The notes: generated by a model not told the origin, from the letters alone. A stretch of 64,000 bases of DNA from Nepenthes gracilis (GCA_033239525.1 BSYO01000024.1:1054001-1118000), one strand, 5' to 3'. Shown: positions 1 to 11,312, counted from the stretch's first letter. A program made the numbers and translations.

Positions 1-434
1 CGGTTCAAAGAAGCAAATCATTAGCAGAACTCTAACATAGAGATCAACATTGATCATCGGCTAAGGGAACTTATACCGTAAACCAGCTTCCGGGAGTTTT
101 CCAGTCTAATCAAATAGGATTTTCCACCTCTCTGCTGTTGTGTATCACACAAGCAGAAAGAATATGAGGAAGTCAGCTCAAAATGGAAAGAGGTCTGAAG
201 GGAGTGCTGTGTATCTTTCCAACTCCACTAAGAAAGTCGTTCTATGCTTAGCCAGAGGGTTGGTCAATCTGGAAAAGAAGATATGCCTAGTCATTAAGCT
301 CCTCCTCTAGCCAAACTGATTAGTACAGGCAGCATGGTTTGTTCTACAGCAGCAGCTGTTTTATCAGATGCATTTTGACCAGCTGATAGCCCACAGAGAA
401 CTGTTTCCACTATACTACAAGTGGGCGAAGGACC

Positions 435-950
435 ATGTATGGAAATAAAAATATGGGGCTATGTTCACCTGTTATAACCAACTCCTATCCAGATGCCAAA
501 ACAGCATGGTCCTATTTTCCTCCATCTGGTCAAGGATCTAAGATCACTGTTAGGATTCCAATTGAGATAGCTCAAGGAGGTGCTAACAGATGGAACACTA
601 TGCTTGTTGGAAACTTCATCAATATGAAGCTCCCCTTTCCAATGGTGGAAAGCATGGAAAAAAGGATATGGGATCCATTTGCCACCCAACAGTGTTTGGT
701 TGACACAAATGGTCACCATTTTTTCCCAATCCCATTGAAGGAAAATATGTTGAGAGTTCTTGATGATGGTCTCTGGATGTTTGCGGGAAGGCCTTTGATC
801 CTTACTATGTGGAAACCTGGGATGACACTCGCCATAGAAGGACACAAATCTCTTCCAATTTGGATTGTTTCAATATCCCTCTGTAGTAGTAGACCCCATT
901 TGATCTAAATTACGCTGCAAGTGCAATAGGTAAACCACGCAAGAACATTT
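435..950 (+). pseudogene. LINE-type ORF1 relic, DUF4283 domain
   Basis: An open stretch of 157 codons (435-908) reads like the DUF4283 domain found in ORF1 (gag-like, RNA-binding) proteins of plant L1-type LINEs. Visible hallmarks are an early W-x6-G-x-F segment (RWNTMLVGNF), a central DDGLWMF, and the late signature RPLILTMWKPGM followed by LPIWI. In another frame just past the stop (about 890-950), LNYAASAIGKP matches the part that normally follows the domain, so a frameshift has broken the gene. A degenerate zinc knuckle lies downstream at 1439. The start at 435 is simply the first ATG of the open frame. No RT follows, because an LTR element interrupts at 1619. The family assignment rests on motif resemblance only. 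Confidence 0.6.
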
Positions 951-1438
951 CACGGTCTAGCTACTGTTAAAAACTTCAATGTAAAACACAACTGAAGCTG
1001 AGCCCCAGATACTTTGGCTCGTTTGTTAGGGTGCATTTTACTTCACTGGATTTAAGAGATTCTAAGGAACTAAATTTTTAGGATTTGGATTTCAAAGAAA
1101 TGTTGATCTCACCATCTGGTAAACTGCACACATTTTGGTGTGATCGGGTTATATGCTACATGGTTGGTATTTTCAATTATATGTTAGAGGGTAATTCAAT
1201 GTTGCCACAATGTTCAGAGATAATTCCCATAACAGTAACAAAGCTTTGCAAATTGAATGAATTCCATAGGATTTCCAATTACATAGCCTCAATATCCCCA
1301 AAACAAATAAGCTTTAAGGTTCCAACTTCCAAGACAACAGAGCCTCAACAAATTTGTCAGTTGTTTTAAGATGGAAGCTCCAGATGCTTATCAAACTAGA
1401 ATAATTTGTCCAAGAGGCAATTTAACCATGTGCTAAAA

Positions 1439-1486
1439 TGCTACAATTGTGGCCAAAAAACAGAAATTCAGTGTCACAAAGTGCAC
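1439..1486 (+). pseudogene. degenerate CCHC zinc-knuckle relic of the LINE ORF1
   Basis: Translation of this stretch gives CYNCGQKTEIQCHKVH and then a stop. The CYNCG start is the classic opening of a retroelement zinc knuckle, but the spacing to the His and the last Cys is wrong, so the finger is decayed. Its position 3' of the DUF4283 relic matches the usual ORF1 order (DUF4283, then zinc knuckle). The sequence between them (950-1438) has no clear coding signal. Confidence 0.4.
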
Positions 1487-1618
1487 TGACAGAAATGCAC
1501 TAATTGTGTGACCACGGTGAAAGTAAAGGCACCACAAAAAAAGGAAGTTGACGATGTTGCACAGAAATCATATTGTGGAGCAGCTGGAACCACTAGGAAC
1601 ACATTTCATAAAAAGAAG

Positions 1619-2508
1619 TGTTGGGTCCTGTGTCGGTGAGGCCCAATTCAAGAAGTAGCAGCCAAAACCGCCAACACGGCCCAGAACTCAAAGCAGCTCA
1701 CGTAGCGGCCCAACGCCCACAGCCAATTGACGCTTCCTGCAACTCATTAATGCGGCTGTAGGTGACAGACGTGAGGCAACAGAGGCAAGCCAATGAGAGG
1801 GAAGTTAACTCTGCCAGCCGCGGTTAGCACCGCTCCCTGCAATTGGCCAGCTAATCCTTGCGCAATGATCAGGCCAAGCGTACCCAGCAATACATGACGG
1901 TCTCCTCAATGCCACAAGGTGACAACTGATATCACCGACAGCCACCAACGGTCAACGGCCGGCAAATCCCTGCATCAAGGATTCTAGCGCCCAAAGCTCC
2001 ACTCCTTGGAGTCTATAAATTCCCTCTCCTTCTACAAGAGAAGGGATCGAATTCCAAATCCTTAATCTGAGCCTGAGCATTGAGATAAACGTTCCTTGAG
2101 TTCCTGATCTCAAACTTACGTCCAGCGCTAATCCTTCACAGCCTTTCACGGGCTACCAAAAGTGAGCCACCTATCGCGGTGCATACAAGGAGCCAGGCCT
2201 CCCACTAACCGCTCATCAAGTCCCACACTCTTGCATTCATACAATCCCACCGCACACTTAGCATACTTTTGCGTACCTCTAAGTGTGCGCGTCCTTTCCG
2301 TTCATTGCAAGAGGTTATTGACTTGAACGTCGGAGTGTTTTCAGTGGGAGAAATCCCGCCGACCTCTGACCTCTCGTTTGTTAGTTTGTGTTGTGCAGGT
2401 TCTAGGTTAATAGTAATGGAAACCGGACCCACACGTGATCTCCTCTGGATGACAAGGAATCCGAAGGCTCCCTAATCCATACGGCAATCAGGGACCCGGG
2501 ACGCAACA
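1619..2508 (+). repeat. 5' LTR of gypsy element 1 (890 bp)
   Basis: The LTR runs from TGTTG to CAACA, a perfect 5-bp inverted terminus, and is followed directly by a tRNA-complementary primer-binding site. The five bases before it are AGAAG, the candidate target-site duplication; the matching copy cannot be checked because the 3' end is scrambled. Pieces of this LTR recur at about 9,360-9,400 and 10,961-11,312. Confidence 0.85.
2014..2019 (+). promoter_or_regulatory. TATA box in the 5' LTR
   Basis: TATAAA lies about 395 bp into the LTR, followed by a CT-rich stretch, as expected for the U3/R junction promoter of an LTR element. The start site would be about 30 bp downstream. This is inferred from position and motif. 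Confidence 0.55.
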
Positions 2509-2509
2509 T

Positions 2510-2528
2510 TGGCGCCGTATGTGGGAAC
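2510..2528 (+). promoter_or_regulatory. primer-binding site of gypsy element 1
   Basis: TGGCGCCGTATGTGGGAAC begins two bases after the LTR end. TGGCGCCGT... followed by GTGGGAAC is the usual tRNA-primed start site of plant Tat/Ogre-type gypsy elements; the family form normally has TCT where this copy has TAT, so one base appears changed. The matching tRNA was not verified. Confidence 0.8.
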
Positions 2529-2580
2529 GCGACAAAAAGTCTAGCATCTCCCCTCAACACTCACTCCTTTACGACAAGAT

Positions 2581-4201
2581 GGTCAACACCAGGGTGCAAG
2601 CCAGTGCGCCAGCCAGGGATACAGCTTCTCACGGCGACGAACCCTCGGTGGGTAGTCGGGCCGTAGCTTGACGTTCACCAGCTAGCTGCCGAAATAGGTG
2701 ACATGAGGCTGTTACTTCAAGCCCTCTACACCCAGACGGGCACACAGTGAATGGGTCTGCTCCCCAGGCATCTCAGGCGTCGTCCCCTAGGCGGGGAAAG
2801 TGACGTACCAGAGTCCCTAATGGCAGATCAGATTGGCCTAACAACATCGAGGCCCAAGCAGCCTCCAGCAGCAAGGCCCAGACTGCAGCTGGAAGAAACC
2901 CTAGCTGAAACAAGCAAGCAGAGAGCCCAAAGCTGCACGACCCCCGTAACTCCTACAGCGAAAGGAGGCAGACAGCCGCAAATTCATGTCGCGAGGAAAG
3001 TCGCAGCAACAGGCAAGTTCAGCAGAACTAGCAGGGTCAGATGGAGCTCAGCGACGTCATCAATGCGTGAAAAAGCGAGTCTGACCCGCCGATAGAGGAA
3101 AAGGTGAAGGTGATCTGGGACCACCTGTTCAAGGAGAAACCCATACAGTTTTCCACTGACCTGCAAAGATCATCTTTTGCCATAGATCTTAGGACCCAGC
3201 CGCTTCCCGGCAAGTTTAAAATGTCGACACTGGATGGGTACAACGAGAGTAAGGATCCGATGGACCACCTCAACTACTTCCGCACTCACCTGTCCCTCCG
3301 GGAGCGAGCGAGGCCATGATGTGCCAATACTTCCCCATCACCCTCAGGGGGGACGAGCTGCTTTGGTTCCATGGCCTCCCGCCAAACTCCATCTGCTTCT
3401 TCGACGAGCTCGCAGACTGCTTCTTGAGCCAATTCACCTCCAACCGGAGAGAAGAAAAGCAACCATGACACTTGATCCACCTCCGCTAGAGGATGGACCA
3501 AAGCCTGAAGCGATTCCTCAACCACTTCATCACTGAGGCGGATCGGATCCCCCAGCTCTCCAATGAGCCGAAGCTCAATGCCTTCGTTGCCATCTTGGCA
3601 GCAAGGGATTTCTTCAAGCATCTGTCGCACTAGCGCCCTCAGTCCTTCCGGGAAGCTGAGACCATCGCTGGAGCTTATATCTCAGCAAAATAGGCTAACG
3701 AGGCAAAGCGTCCCGAGCGTGCGGACCACCCCCCGAAAGGGCCTAAGCCAACCATTGGAAAGAAGAGGAACGACAACAGTAGTGGCTTCCATGAGCGCCG
3801 CAAGCAGCTGTGACTTTCGCCGAGATCTAAGGAGTACAGAGCCAGCGTCCCTGACTCCCCTGAACAATACCCGCATGAACATCCTGATGCAGATCCAGGA
3901 CGAGAAGTTCTTTAAGTGACCGAAAGAGTTGAAGAGCCCGAGTGATGGAGACAAGACGAAATACTGCCAGTACCACCATTGCCTGGGGCATTCCAAGGGG
4001 AAATGCCAGACCTTACAGCAGGAGATAGAAGACCTGATCCACCACGGACGTCTCAAACGGCTCGTCAAGGGTTCGAGGCAGGCCCCCGTAGCCTCAAGAG
4101 GAGAGGCGAGCGAGCCTCCAAAAAATCATACGGCCGCCGGCGTGATCAGCATGATCTCAACTAGGTCGGCCAAGAGTAGCAGGCAGGTGCAGCCCGAGTA
4201 G
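2581..4201 (+). pseudogene. gag of gypsy element 1 (broken)
   Basis: Gag would form the particle shell and bind RNA. Its pieces lie in different frames: an N-terminal variable part from about 2,580; a capsid-like start at 3,104-3,319 (PLPGKFKMSTLDGYNESKDP, which fits the retrotransposon gag family); further capsid sequence in another frame around 3,325-3,690 (FPITLRGDELLWFHGLPP); and a nucleocapsid piece at 3,929-4,201 with the zinc-finger-like CQYHHCLGHSKGKC near 3,965-4,006. Stops and frame changes separate these blocks, so no full gag can be made. The Tat-type order gag-zinc finger-protease continues directly downstream. Confidence 0.75.
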
Positions 4202-4224
4202 ACTTCTAGCAGCAAGGGAGCGAG

Positions 4225-4700
4225 AGTAGGGGATAGGAGTGATGTCATTAGCTTTAGCAGCGATGATATAGCACACGTAATATTCCTCTATTCTGGTCCC
4301 CTTGTTGTATCTGCCCTCGTTTCAGACGGTACGATTGATTACCAATTGAAACGAGCCTTTATTAATAATAGAAACTCTCGGAATTTATCTGTATCTTGAC
4401 ACTTTCTTTAAGCTTGGATTGAGGCGAAGCCAGATGAAAGCGGCCGATGGCCCTCTGTACGGTCTGCACAATGAACCTATACTTGTGCAGGGAAAACTCT
4501 AGCTAGAGATCACGATGGAAAATTACCCGCGCACCGCAACGCGAGAGCTAACGCTCGTTGTCATCGATCTACCATCCGTCTACAACGCCATTTTGGGCAG
4601 ACCGTTCCTCACGTCCTTCGTGGCTGTTATTTCTATCCCATATCTGTAGGTGAAGTTTTCAACCCCGTACGGCGTAGGAGAGGTGCTTGGTGATCAGGTA
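4225..4700 (+). pseudogene. aspartic protease region of gypsy element 1
   Basis: This should cleave the polyprotein. The first part (about 4,240-4,390) resembles the pre-active-site segment of Tat proteases, but the active-site loop, normally an Asp-Gly-Ser type, reads INNRNS here, so the catalytic Asp appears lost. The C-terminal hallmark YNAILGRP is intact at about 4,582-4,605. In-frame stops lie between and just before 4,650. The segment feeds in frame into the RT. Confidence 0.65.
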
Positions 4701-5560
4701 ATGAGGCGGACGTGCTACTTGTCCCAAATCATGCCGTCCAACCGCAATCGGCTCATTAGTTTTCTACGGATGAACTCCGACTTGTTCGAATGGGTTCCTG
4801 CCGACATGCCTGGGATACCAACCGGAGTAATGGTCCATAAGTTGGACCTTGATCCCGATTATAAACCCATCAGGCAAAAGCGCAAGACCCACTCCGTCGA
4901 GAAGCTAATAGCCATAAGAGAGGAAGTGAAGAGACTGTTGGATGCCAGATTCATAAGGGAGGTCCAATAACTGAACTGACTATCCAATGTCATGTTTGTA
5001 AAAAAAAACAACAAGTGGCATATATGCGTGGACTTCACCGTCATAAATAAATCCTGTCCTAAGGACAGCTTCCCGCTCCCTCGGATCGACCAATTGGTGG
5101 ATTCTACGTCCGGGCACGAGCTCCTGAGCTTTATGGACGCCTACTCGGACTATAACCAGATCAGGATGGACACGGATGATGAACACACCTCCTTCATAAC
5201 CGACCAGGGAACATACTGTTATAAGGTCATGCCCTTCGACCTCAAGAACGCCAGGGAAACTTACCAGTGTCTTGTGAACAAGACATTTGAAGCCCAGATC
5301 GGAAGAAACGTGGAAGTATACGTCGACGACATGCTCATCAAGAGCAGATCAGCCGACGACCACGTTCCTTGATCTGAGGAGACCTTCCAAATACTCCGAG
5401 CTCATAGGATGAAGCTCAACCCAGCCAAATGTGCATTCAAGGTAACCTCCGAAAAGTTCTTAAGCTTTATAGTGTCCCAGCATGGCATAGAAGTGAACCT
5501 GGAGAAGATCAGAGCCATCCCTGACACAAGCCCTCCGTGGAACGTGAAGGAAGTTCAGAA
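4700..5560 (+). pseudogene. reverse transcriptase of gypsy element 1
   Basis: This is a Ty3/gypsy RT with nearly all conserved blocks: KPIRQKRKTHS, WHICVDF, CPKDSFPLPRIDQLVD, GHELLSFMDAYS, CYKVMPFDLKN and the active site VEVYVDDM at about 5,313-5,336. The frame runs through without indels but has stops near 4,968, 4,980 and 5,370. At least one looks like TGG to TGA, a single-base change. Two changes inside usually invariant blocks (GLKNA to DLKNA, and SGYNQI to SDYNQI) also suggest decay. The YVDD box itself is intact. Confidence 0.85.
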
Positions 5561-6090
5561 GCTCACAGGACGGCTGGCAGCTCTATTGCAGTTCCTAACT
5601 AAGTCTGCAGAGAAGTACTTGCCCTTCTTTAAGGCGCTCAGAGGAACGAAAGCGTCCGGATTCCGGTGGACGAATGAGTGCGAGGAGGCTTTCAAAGAGC
5701 TAAAGGTATACCTCGTTAGCCCACCTCTCCTAATCTCACCATCCGCGGGCGAGGACCTATACCTCTACTTGGGCACGTCGGACACAACACTTAGCTCGGT
5801 GCTCGTCAGAGAGTACGAGGGTGCGCAGCGACCAGTGTACTACGTGAGTAGGGTATTCACGGACGTGGAGACTCGCTACATGCACGCAGAGAAGATTGCA
5901 CTAGCCATCTATTCAGCGCAAAAGTTGAGGCCCTACTTCCAAGCACACCGGATCATCGTTCCGACAAATCAACCCCTGAAGTGAATCCTCCAGAAGTTGG
6001 AGACCTCTAGGCAACTGGTCAAGTGGGCAATAGGACTCGGAGAGTTCAACGTGGAATTTCGGCCACGACCGACCCTTAAGAGCTAGCCTG
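5560..6090 (+). pseudogene. RNase H region of gypsy element 1
   Basis: This follows the RT in the same frame: PFFKALRG, FRWTNECEEAF, then the RNase H core LYLYLGTSD, PVYYVSRVF and RYMHAEKIALAIYSAQKLRP. The first catalytic Asp seems to be missing in the LYLYLGTSD segment, although Tat first RNase H domains are often inactive. A TGA follows at 5,982, in a place where the family usually has Arg or Gln, and a TAG near 6,085. The segment after the stop (LVKWAIGLGEFNVEFRPRP) is still recognisable. Confidence 0.75.
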
Positions 6091-6400
6091 TGCCTTAGGG
6101 GACTTCCGAGGCGCCGAGCTCTAGATGTCGACCCTAGCTCTAGATGTCGATAAATCATTCACCCAAAGAGGTCGGGACGCGAGTCGTTCCCTCATGGATC
6201 CCGAATGTCGAGATCAAATCATTCACGACTTTCCTTGCCACCAATAACGTGACAAAATACGAAGCCCTTCTTGACTGGGACGAGTCAAGGAGTGCTCCGC
6301 TAAACTCCCGGGTCGCGGTGAGACTTGAGTTAGTGGTCAATTAAATCAAGGAACATTCGGGCATCAAACCCTGTCTCGGAGTTAGTGACTTTCCTTGCCA
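6090..6400 (+). pseudogene. second (Tat-type) RNase H fragment, scrambled
   Basis: FLATNNVTKYEALL at about 6,231-6,272 and RLELVVN near 6,320-6,341 are pieces of the extra RNase H that marks Tat/Ogre elements. The stretch is disordered: CTCTAGATGTCGA occurs twice (about 6,119 and 6,138), and a block of about 27 bp beginning GACTTTCCTTGCCACC occurs at about 6,225 and again at 6,385. Integrase, which should follow, is absent. This is where sequence quality seems to break down. Confidence 0.6.
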
Positions 6401-8640
6401 CCAATAACGTGACGCGCTGCGCCCGAAAGCCTGGCCGAAAGGCCCCGAGCGGGACTTCAAACCTCGGGGTTAGCAAAGGATATCCTCCGACTTAAACGCC
6501 GAAAGGCCGTGGCGACTACCAAGCAACTCGGAAGCCCGAAGCTTTTAGTGGTCAATGTCCGGCCACCAAGGAACCTTAGGGGGCATGTGGTGACCCCTCT
6601 TAGAGAAGAAAGCACCTCGGCAAAAGCAAAAGTAAGGTCTAGGCATTCGACCGACAATGAGATCAAACACATCCCCTGAGCATCGAAAACTAGAAAGGCC
6701 TAAGATAAGTTGGCTAGGAGAAAACCCAATCGCCCTTGGTATCTCCGGGCTTACGACAACGTCCATTTTATCGACCGAGCTTCCCATTAAATGCGTGAGA
6801 TACGACGACATCCTCTGACGAAGGACGAGTGCAAGAAGGTACTGATGGGACCCTGGAGGTGTCAAGCTTAGTTAACAGAGTTACGATTCCAAAATTATAT
6901 TGGATGACCCAAATGCAAGAAAATAGTTGTCTTCCATTCATTATGCATATACAAGGCCAGAAACAACAAAAAAGGAAAAGATATACGAAGGCAATGCTAT
7001 CCCTATAATTGGGCCCACCTCCCCAAAGCCAAGCGGATCAAGAAGACCAAAGAGTGGGATGAAAGATGCCCTCGATGGTAGGTTATACGAGGGAGGCAAT
7101 CCTGGGGGTATTGCCATCCTACCTAAAATGCCATCAACGAAACCGACCTCCTCCCGCAGTGCACGCCTTAGGGTGAAGTCCACCTCGAGTGAGATGTCAT
7201 CCTCATCAGTGGTGACCAAACCGCGCATTCAAGATCATGCGACAAGATTTTTTCGCCCTTTCCTCCCGATGAAGCGGGACTCTCTTGAATCGTTTTCGTG
7301 AAGAAGTGCAAACTCCCATGCACCGGGTTGTCCTTCGACTCTTCCGATACGGTATGCCTCACGCGGATTGAGCAATCATCGCGTTGAGGAAGTTTAATTC
7401 CATGGCCGTTCATGCAAAGAAAAATGAAAGATTAGAAATCCTCAAAGTTCTCCGGATAGAGGAAGTTTCTATTCAAGACGATCATATTTCACCAAGTAGG
7501 GATCCAATTCCTCCGCACGAAATGCAACGAGTAGAAAAGTAACGAAGGGAAGAAGATCGTTGCCGTTTTAGGATTCAAGATCATAAAAGAATAAAGGCAA
7601 TGGAATCCGTTTACTAATCAAAGTTTTCTTTACTAAGCAAGTAACTTATGACAACGAAAGTTCAAAAGAGAAAGATACAATGCGAGCAAACGGAAAGTCC
7701 GAAATGGCAACCCCGATTCTCGAGCCTAAAGACCAAATCGGAAGAAAAGCGAACTGGGCTACATCGATCGTGCTCGGCCATATAGAACCGACCCCACAGA
7801 ACCAACGAGGAGATACCCTTGATTGCTACATGTTGGCGGATCAAGTAGAACTTCCTAAGTCGGGTTGAATGCTTTGATCTGATGACCAACTCCTAGAGAC
7901 TTAAGGAATGCCTAGACTTGCTCCCTAAGCACGACCGCGCCCGAGGACCACGCCTACCAAAGAATGTGCCTCCTCTCTAGAAGGCATGTGAAGGCATGCT
8001 CGGTCGAGGTTGGAGACTTGAGAGCACGCTATCCCGAGGACAAAGTGCCCCAGAATAAACTCTCCGGGTTGGGAGGGTCCATTCCCTCGTCTCCGGAGGA
8101 AGCGATGGCAAGCTACGCATCCGGGATATAATGGTTTCGGTAGAGTGGACGAGCAACCTCTGAAATATTTTCAAGGAAGCACGCTAGGCCGGGGTAAGGC
8201 ATACACACACACCACGAGGAATAAGATCCGGATTGTGTCATCATTTAATAAAATTAATTATTTTCACAATCTTGAGTGTTCATTCCAAGGGCCTTGCATC
8301 ATTCTTCCGAGAAAGTAGAACGCATGGATCTCTCCAATCGATGAAGATCTTTATTTATGGAGGAGTCCCGGCGCCATGCCAAGAGCCCGAAAGTGGCCAT
8401 TCGCAAATCTATGATCATCAATCACCAAATAGGAAAGCCCTTCAAACCCTAGTTCGGCATAGCGACCATATCCAAATCTCGACTTTCCGTCGAAAGGCGT
8501 GGAAACTCTACCAAGCAACCTATAGAGCCAAAGCATTAAGCCGGGAAGGCCCTTCGAAGTCCCCAATGAGGAAAAACCAACACATTCGAGGAAAGAGCGT
8601 GTGGTGACCTTCTCTTAGAGAAGAAAGCACCCTCACCCTT
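6400..8640. repeat. abnormal block A (first of two about 2-kb imperfect copies)
   Basis: No gene could be supported here. Many sub-blocks recur in the same order in block B, about 2.0-2.1 kb further right: the stretch starting GGGCTTACGACAACGTCC at 6,749 and 8,778, the one around ATAGTTGTCTTCCATT at about 6,925 and 8,987, and the one around AAAGATTAGAAATCCTC at about 7,428 and 9,542. Between them the copies differ by many short gaps and swaps rather than point changes. It probably derives from the 3' non-coding region of gypsy element 1, in a badly reconstructed form. Confidence 0.6.
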
Positions 8641-10659
8641 ATGGACATGTAAAGCCTCACATAAGGCGGCCCAATGCCAGAGCTAGGCTAAGTGCCTAAT
8701 ACAGGCATCGAATCACGGAAGGCCAAACCACCAACACAACGTGTAACTCAAACCCAATGGCCATGGTATGGCTCCACTGGGCTTACGACAACGTCCATTT
8801 TACTGGACCGAGCTTCCCATTAAATGCGTGAGATACGACGACATCCTCTGACGAAGGACGAGTACAATGCAAGAAGGTACCGGATCCGAGCCTTAGCGAC
8901 AATACCTTTACAAGCTTAGTCGTTAAAACAGGAGTTACGATTCCAAAAATTATATCGTACACTCAGAGGCACCAAATGCAAGAAAAATAGTTGTCTTCCA
9001 TTTATTATGCATATACAAGGCGTTGTGAAACAACAAAAAAGGAAAAGAAACTATACGAAGGCAATGCTATCCCTATGGGTCTGATGGGCCCACCTCCCCA
9101 AATAAGTTTCTCGGTGACCCAAAACGAGACCCTAGCAGCCTGGATGAAAGATGCTCTCGGAGACTTCTACAAGAGGGAGGCAATCCTAGGGCATAAGGCG
9201 GATGCCATCCCGCAACTCGGCATCAAGATAAACCCACCTCCTCCAAAGTGAGCCGATCTCAAACTGAAATGGGAGATGTCATCCTTCTCAGTGGTGACCA
9301 ATACCAAAAGTGAGCTCAACCTCCCGCCTTAGACGCATGTCTTCCAGGCAGTCGCCCTGCCTCCTCCCCTAACCGCTCATCAAGTCCCTCACTCTTGTTT
9401 TATACACTGAGGTGATTTCAACTCCCATGCACTGGGTTGTCTCCTTCTTGGACTCTTCCCTGACATGGTGAAAGTATCCGCGCAGTTGAGCAATCATCGC
9501 GTTGAGGAAATTGGCTTCCTCAGGGACCTGCAAAGAAAAATGAAAGATTAGAAATCCTCAAAGTTCCAGTCAACAGTGGAACGCTCTATTCAAGACGATC
9601 ATACCTGAGCGAGGGGATCCAATCGTCCCTGAAATGCAACCCGAAAAGTAACGAAGGGAAGAAGATGCATACGACAAGACAGAAGAATAAAGGCAAAGGC
9701 TACTGCTTTTACTAATCAAAGTTTTCTTTACTAAGCACAGAACTTATGACAACGAAAGTACAAAAAAGAGAAAGATACAACGCAGAGCATAAAGTCCGAA
9801 AATTTTAATGATGTGGAGCCTTATCGAGAAGAATCTACATGATATCTCTTAAGCGAACTTATTTGCCCTCATACATGTGAGAAAAGGCTAAGCCTGAGGA
9901 AGTCCCTAAGTCAACCCATACTGGAGTGAAGGCATAACAATTAGTATACTTTCATTCTAACACGCGTTATAAGAAGATTTGAAAAAATCTTTTGCCTCCT
10001 CTCTAGAAGGCACATATGATCCTCAGTGTTTGAGCGTTATCCCGAGGACAAAGTGGTTTTGGGATTATTCAAGGATCTTCCCGTGACAGCGGAGGTCGAT
10101 TACATCAGAGGCATATAATGACGGTAGAGTGGACGAGCCACCCTCATTAGTACGAGGAAGCACCCACTTTTCTTGATTTTAAAATGTCTTTAAGAAGATA
10201 TGTTTTCCTATATATGTCTATTTTTCTTATATTACCCATAGGAAAGACAAGCCAAGGGCTATAAATCATTCTTCCGAGAATCAACTAATTTAAAAATCGA
10301 TGAACTCCTCTATTTATGGAGGAGCCGGATTACCCAGCAAGATTAGGCTCATTTATGATACTCAATCACCAAACAGGAAAGTCTTCAATGCTGGCATAGA
10401 TTTTGGCGTGCAAATCCTTCCGTTCAAGGCATTGAAACTCTGCGGCATCCGAAGAGCCCACGCGATAGTCTAGGGAAGGCGTGACGCCAAATGAGGAAAA
10501 AGTCTAACACATCTCGAGGAAAGACGAGTGATGGCCAGCTAGACCCTTATGGACATGTAAAGCCTTGACTATAAGTCGGCCAAGGCGGGGCTAACAAGTG
10601 AAGACGGTGAGGCATAGGAATCACGAAGCCCAAACCACCAACACAACCTTAATTCAAAG

Positions 10660-10830
10660 GTGCCCACATGAGTATGACTGTGAAGATCCAGCAATCGACA
10701 TTTCCATCCAGCAATACTTCCAGGCAGGAGAGGACAGAAGGCAAGCCAAAGAGTGAAGATTGTATCCTCCTTCCAAGGCAAGCACAATCTTCCCATGAGC
10801 CTATTCCATTAACTGGTAAAGGTTGAAATA
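10660..10830 (-). pseudogene. scrambled second copy of a deacetylase exon
   Basis: Reading the minus strand, this repeats most of the exon at 12,164-12,340 (segments for TGGATGGAA, the CTGCCTGGAAGTATTGC region and the splice-acceptor side), but foreign short blocks break the frame. It sits inside mosaic block B, so it is most likely an artefact of the same faulty reconstruction rather than a real duplicated exon. Confidence 0.6.
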
Positions 10831-10960
10831 AGAAGAAAGTACAATGTGGTTCTCACCACCTCAAAACAACTAACGGAGAACCACCTACCGCCACTTGGTA
10901 TGTTTGGCGAATCCCCTTTGGAAGGATTTAGTACATACAAAACTCCAATGTTGTTGAGCC

Positions 10961-11312
10961 TATAAATTCCCTCTCCTTCTACAAGAGAAAGGATCGACTC
11001 AAATCCTAGACATGAGTGCTTGTTCAGATAAACTCCTTGAGTTGAAAATCTCAAACTTATAGCTCAGTTTTTAAGTCAAAAGGACCATTTGTGCATCCAA
11101 AAGTGAGCCACCCATAGCATACCACAGAGAAAAAATGCCTCCCATAACATCAAGTCCCACAATTGGCATTTATACACTTCCACTGCTTTTTCTATGAACA
11201 ACCATTACACAATGTAAGGGTGCACCTCCTTTCCGTTTGCTATCAAGAAGTTAATAAGTAAGCAAGAGTGTTCATATGAGGAGAAATCCGTCCATTTTCT
11301 ACCTCTCGTTTG
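10961..11312 (+). repeat. fragments of a 3' LTR of gypsy element 1, interleaved with flank
   Basis: About half of these bases match LTR positions 2,014-2,380 in order, including the TATAAATT start, the ACAAGAGAA segment, AAAGTGAGCCACC and CCTCTCGTTTG. The other half match 12,465-12,800. This is probably the remains of the 3' LTR of element 1. Its end and target-site duplication cannot be read. Confidence 0.6.

Larger units (their letters stand above)
1619..6400 (+). mobile_element. Ty3/gypsy retrotransposon, Tat-like, 5' part (element 1)
   Basis: The order is 5' LTR, primer-binding site, gag, protease, reverse transcriptase, RNase H and a second RNase H-like segment, all on the plus strand. 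This order, the protease tail YNAILGRP, the RT wording and the extra RNase H (ATNN motif) are typical of the plant Tat/Ogre lineage. No integrase or clean 3' LTR was found; downstream sequence becomes scrambled from about 6.2 kb. From the late protease to the first RNase H the pol region stays in one frame, interrupted by nonsense codons, so the element is dead. It is clearly more GC-rich than its surroundings. Confidence 0.85.

Noticed and set aside
2751..3095. 114-codon Arg/Pro-rich plus frame before gag
   Set aside because: Composition is due to GC-rich retroelement DNA; it overlaps the 5' part of gag in another frame and has no known domain.
3286..4068. Minus-strand open frames over the gag region of element 1
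   Set aside because: They are shadows of the plus-strand gag; no independent signal.
8991..9251. 86-codon plus-strand frame in block B and its shorter partner at 6,927-7,301
   Set aside because: Both lie in the scrambled 6.4-11.5 kb block, their proteins diverge by block swaps, and no domain is recognised.
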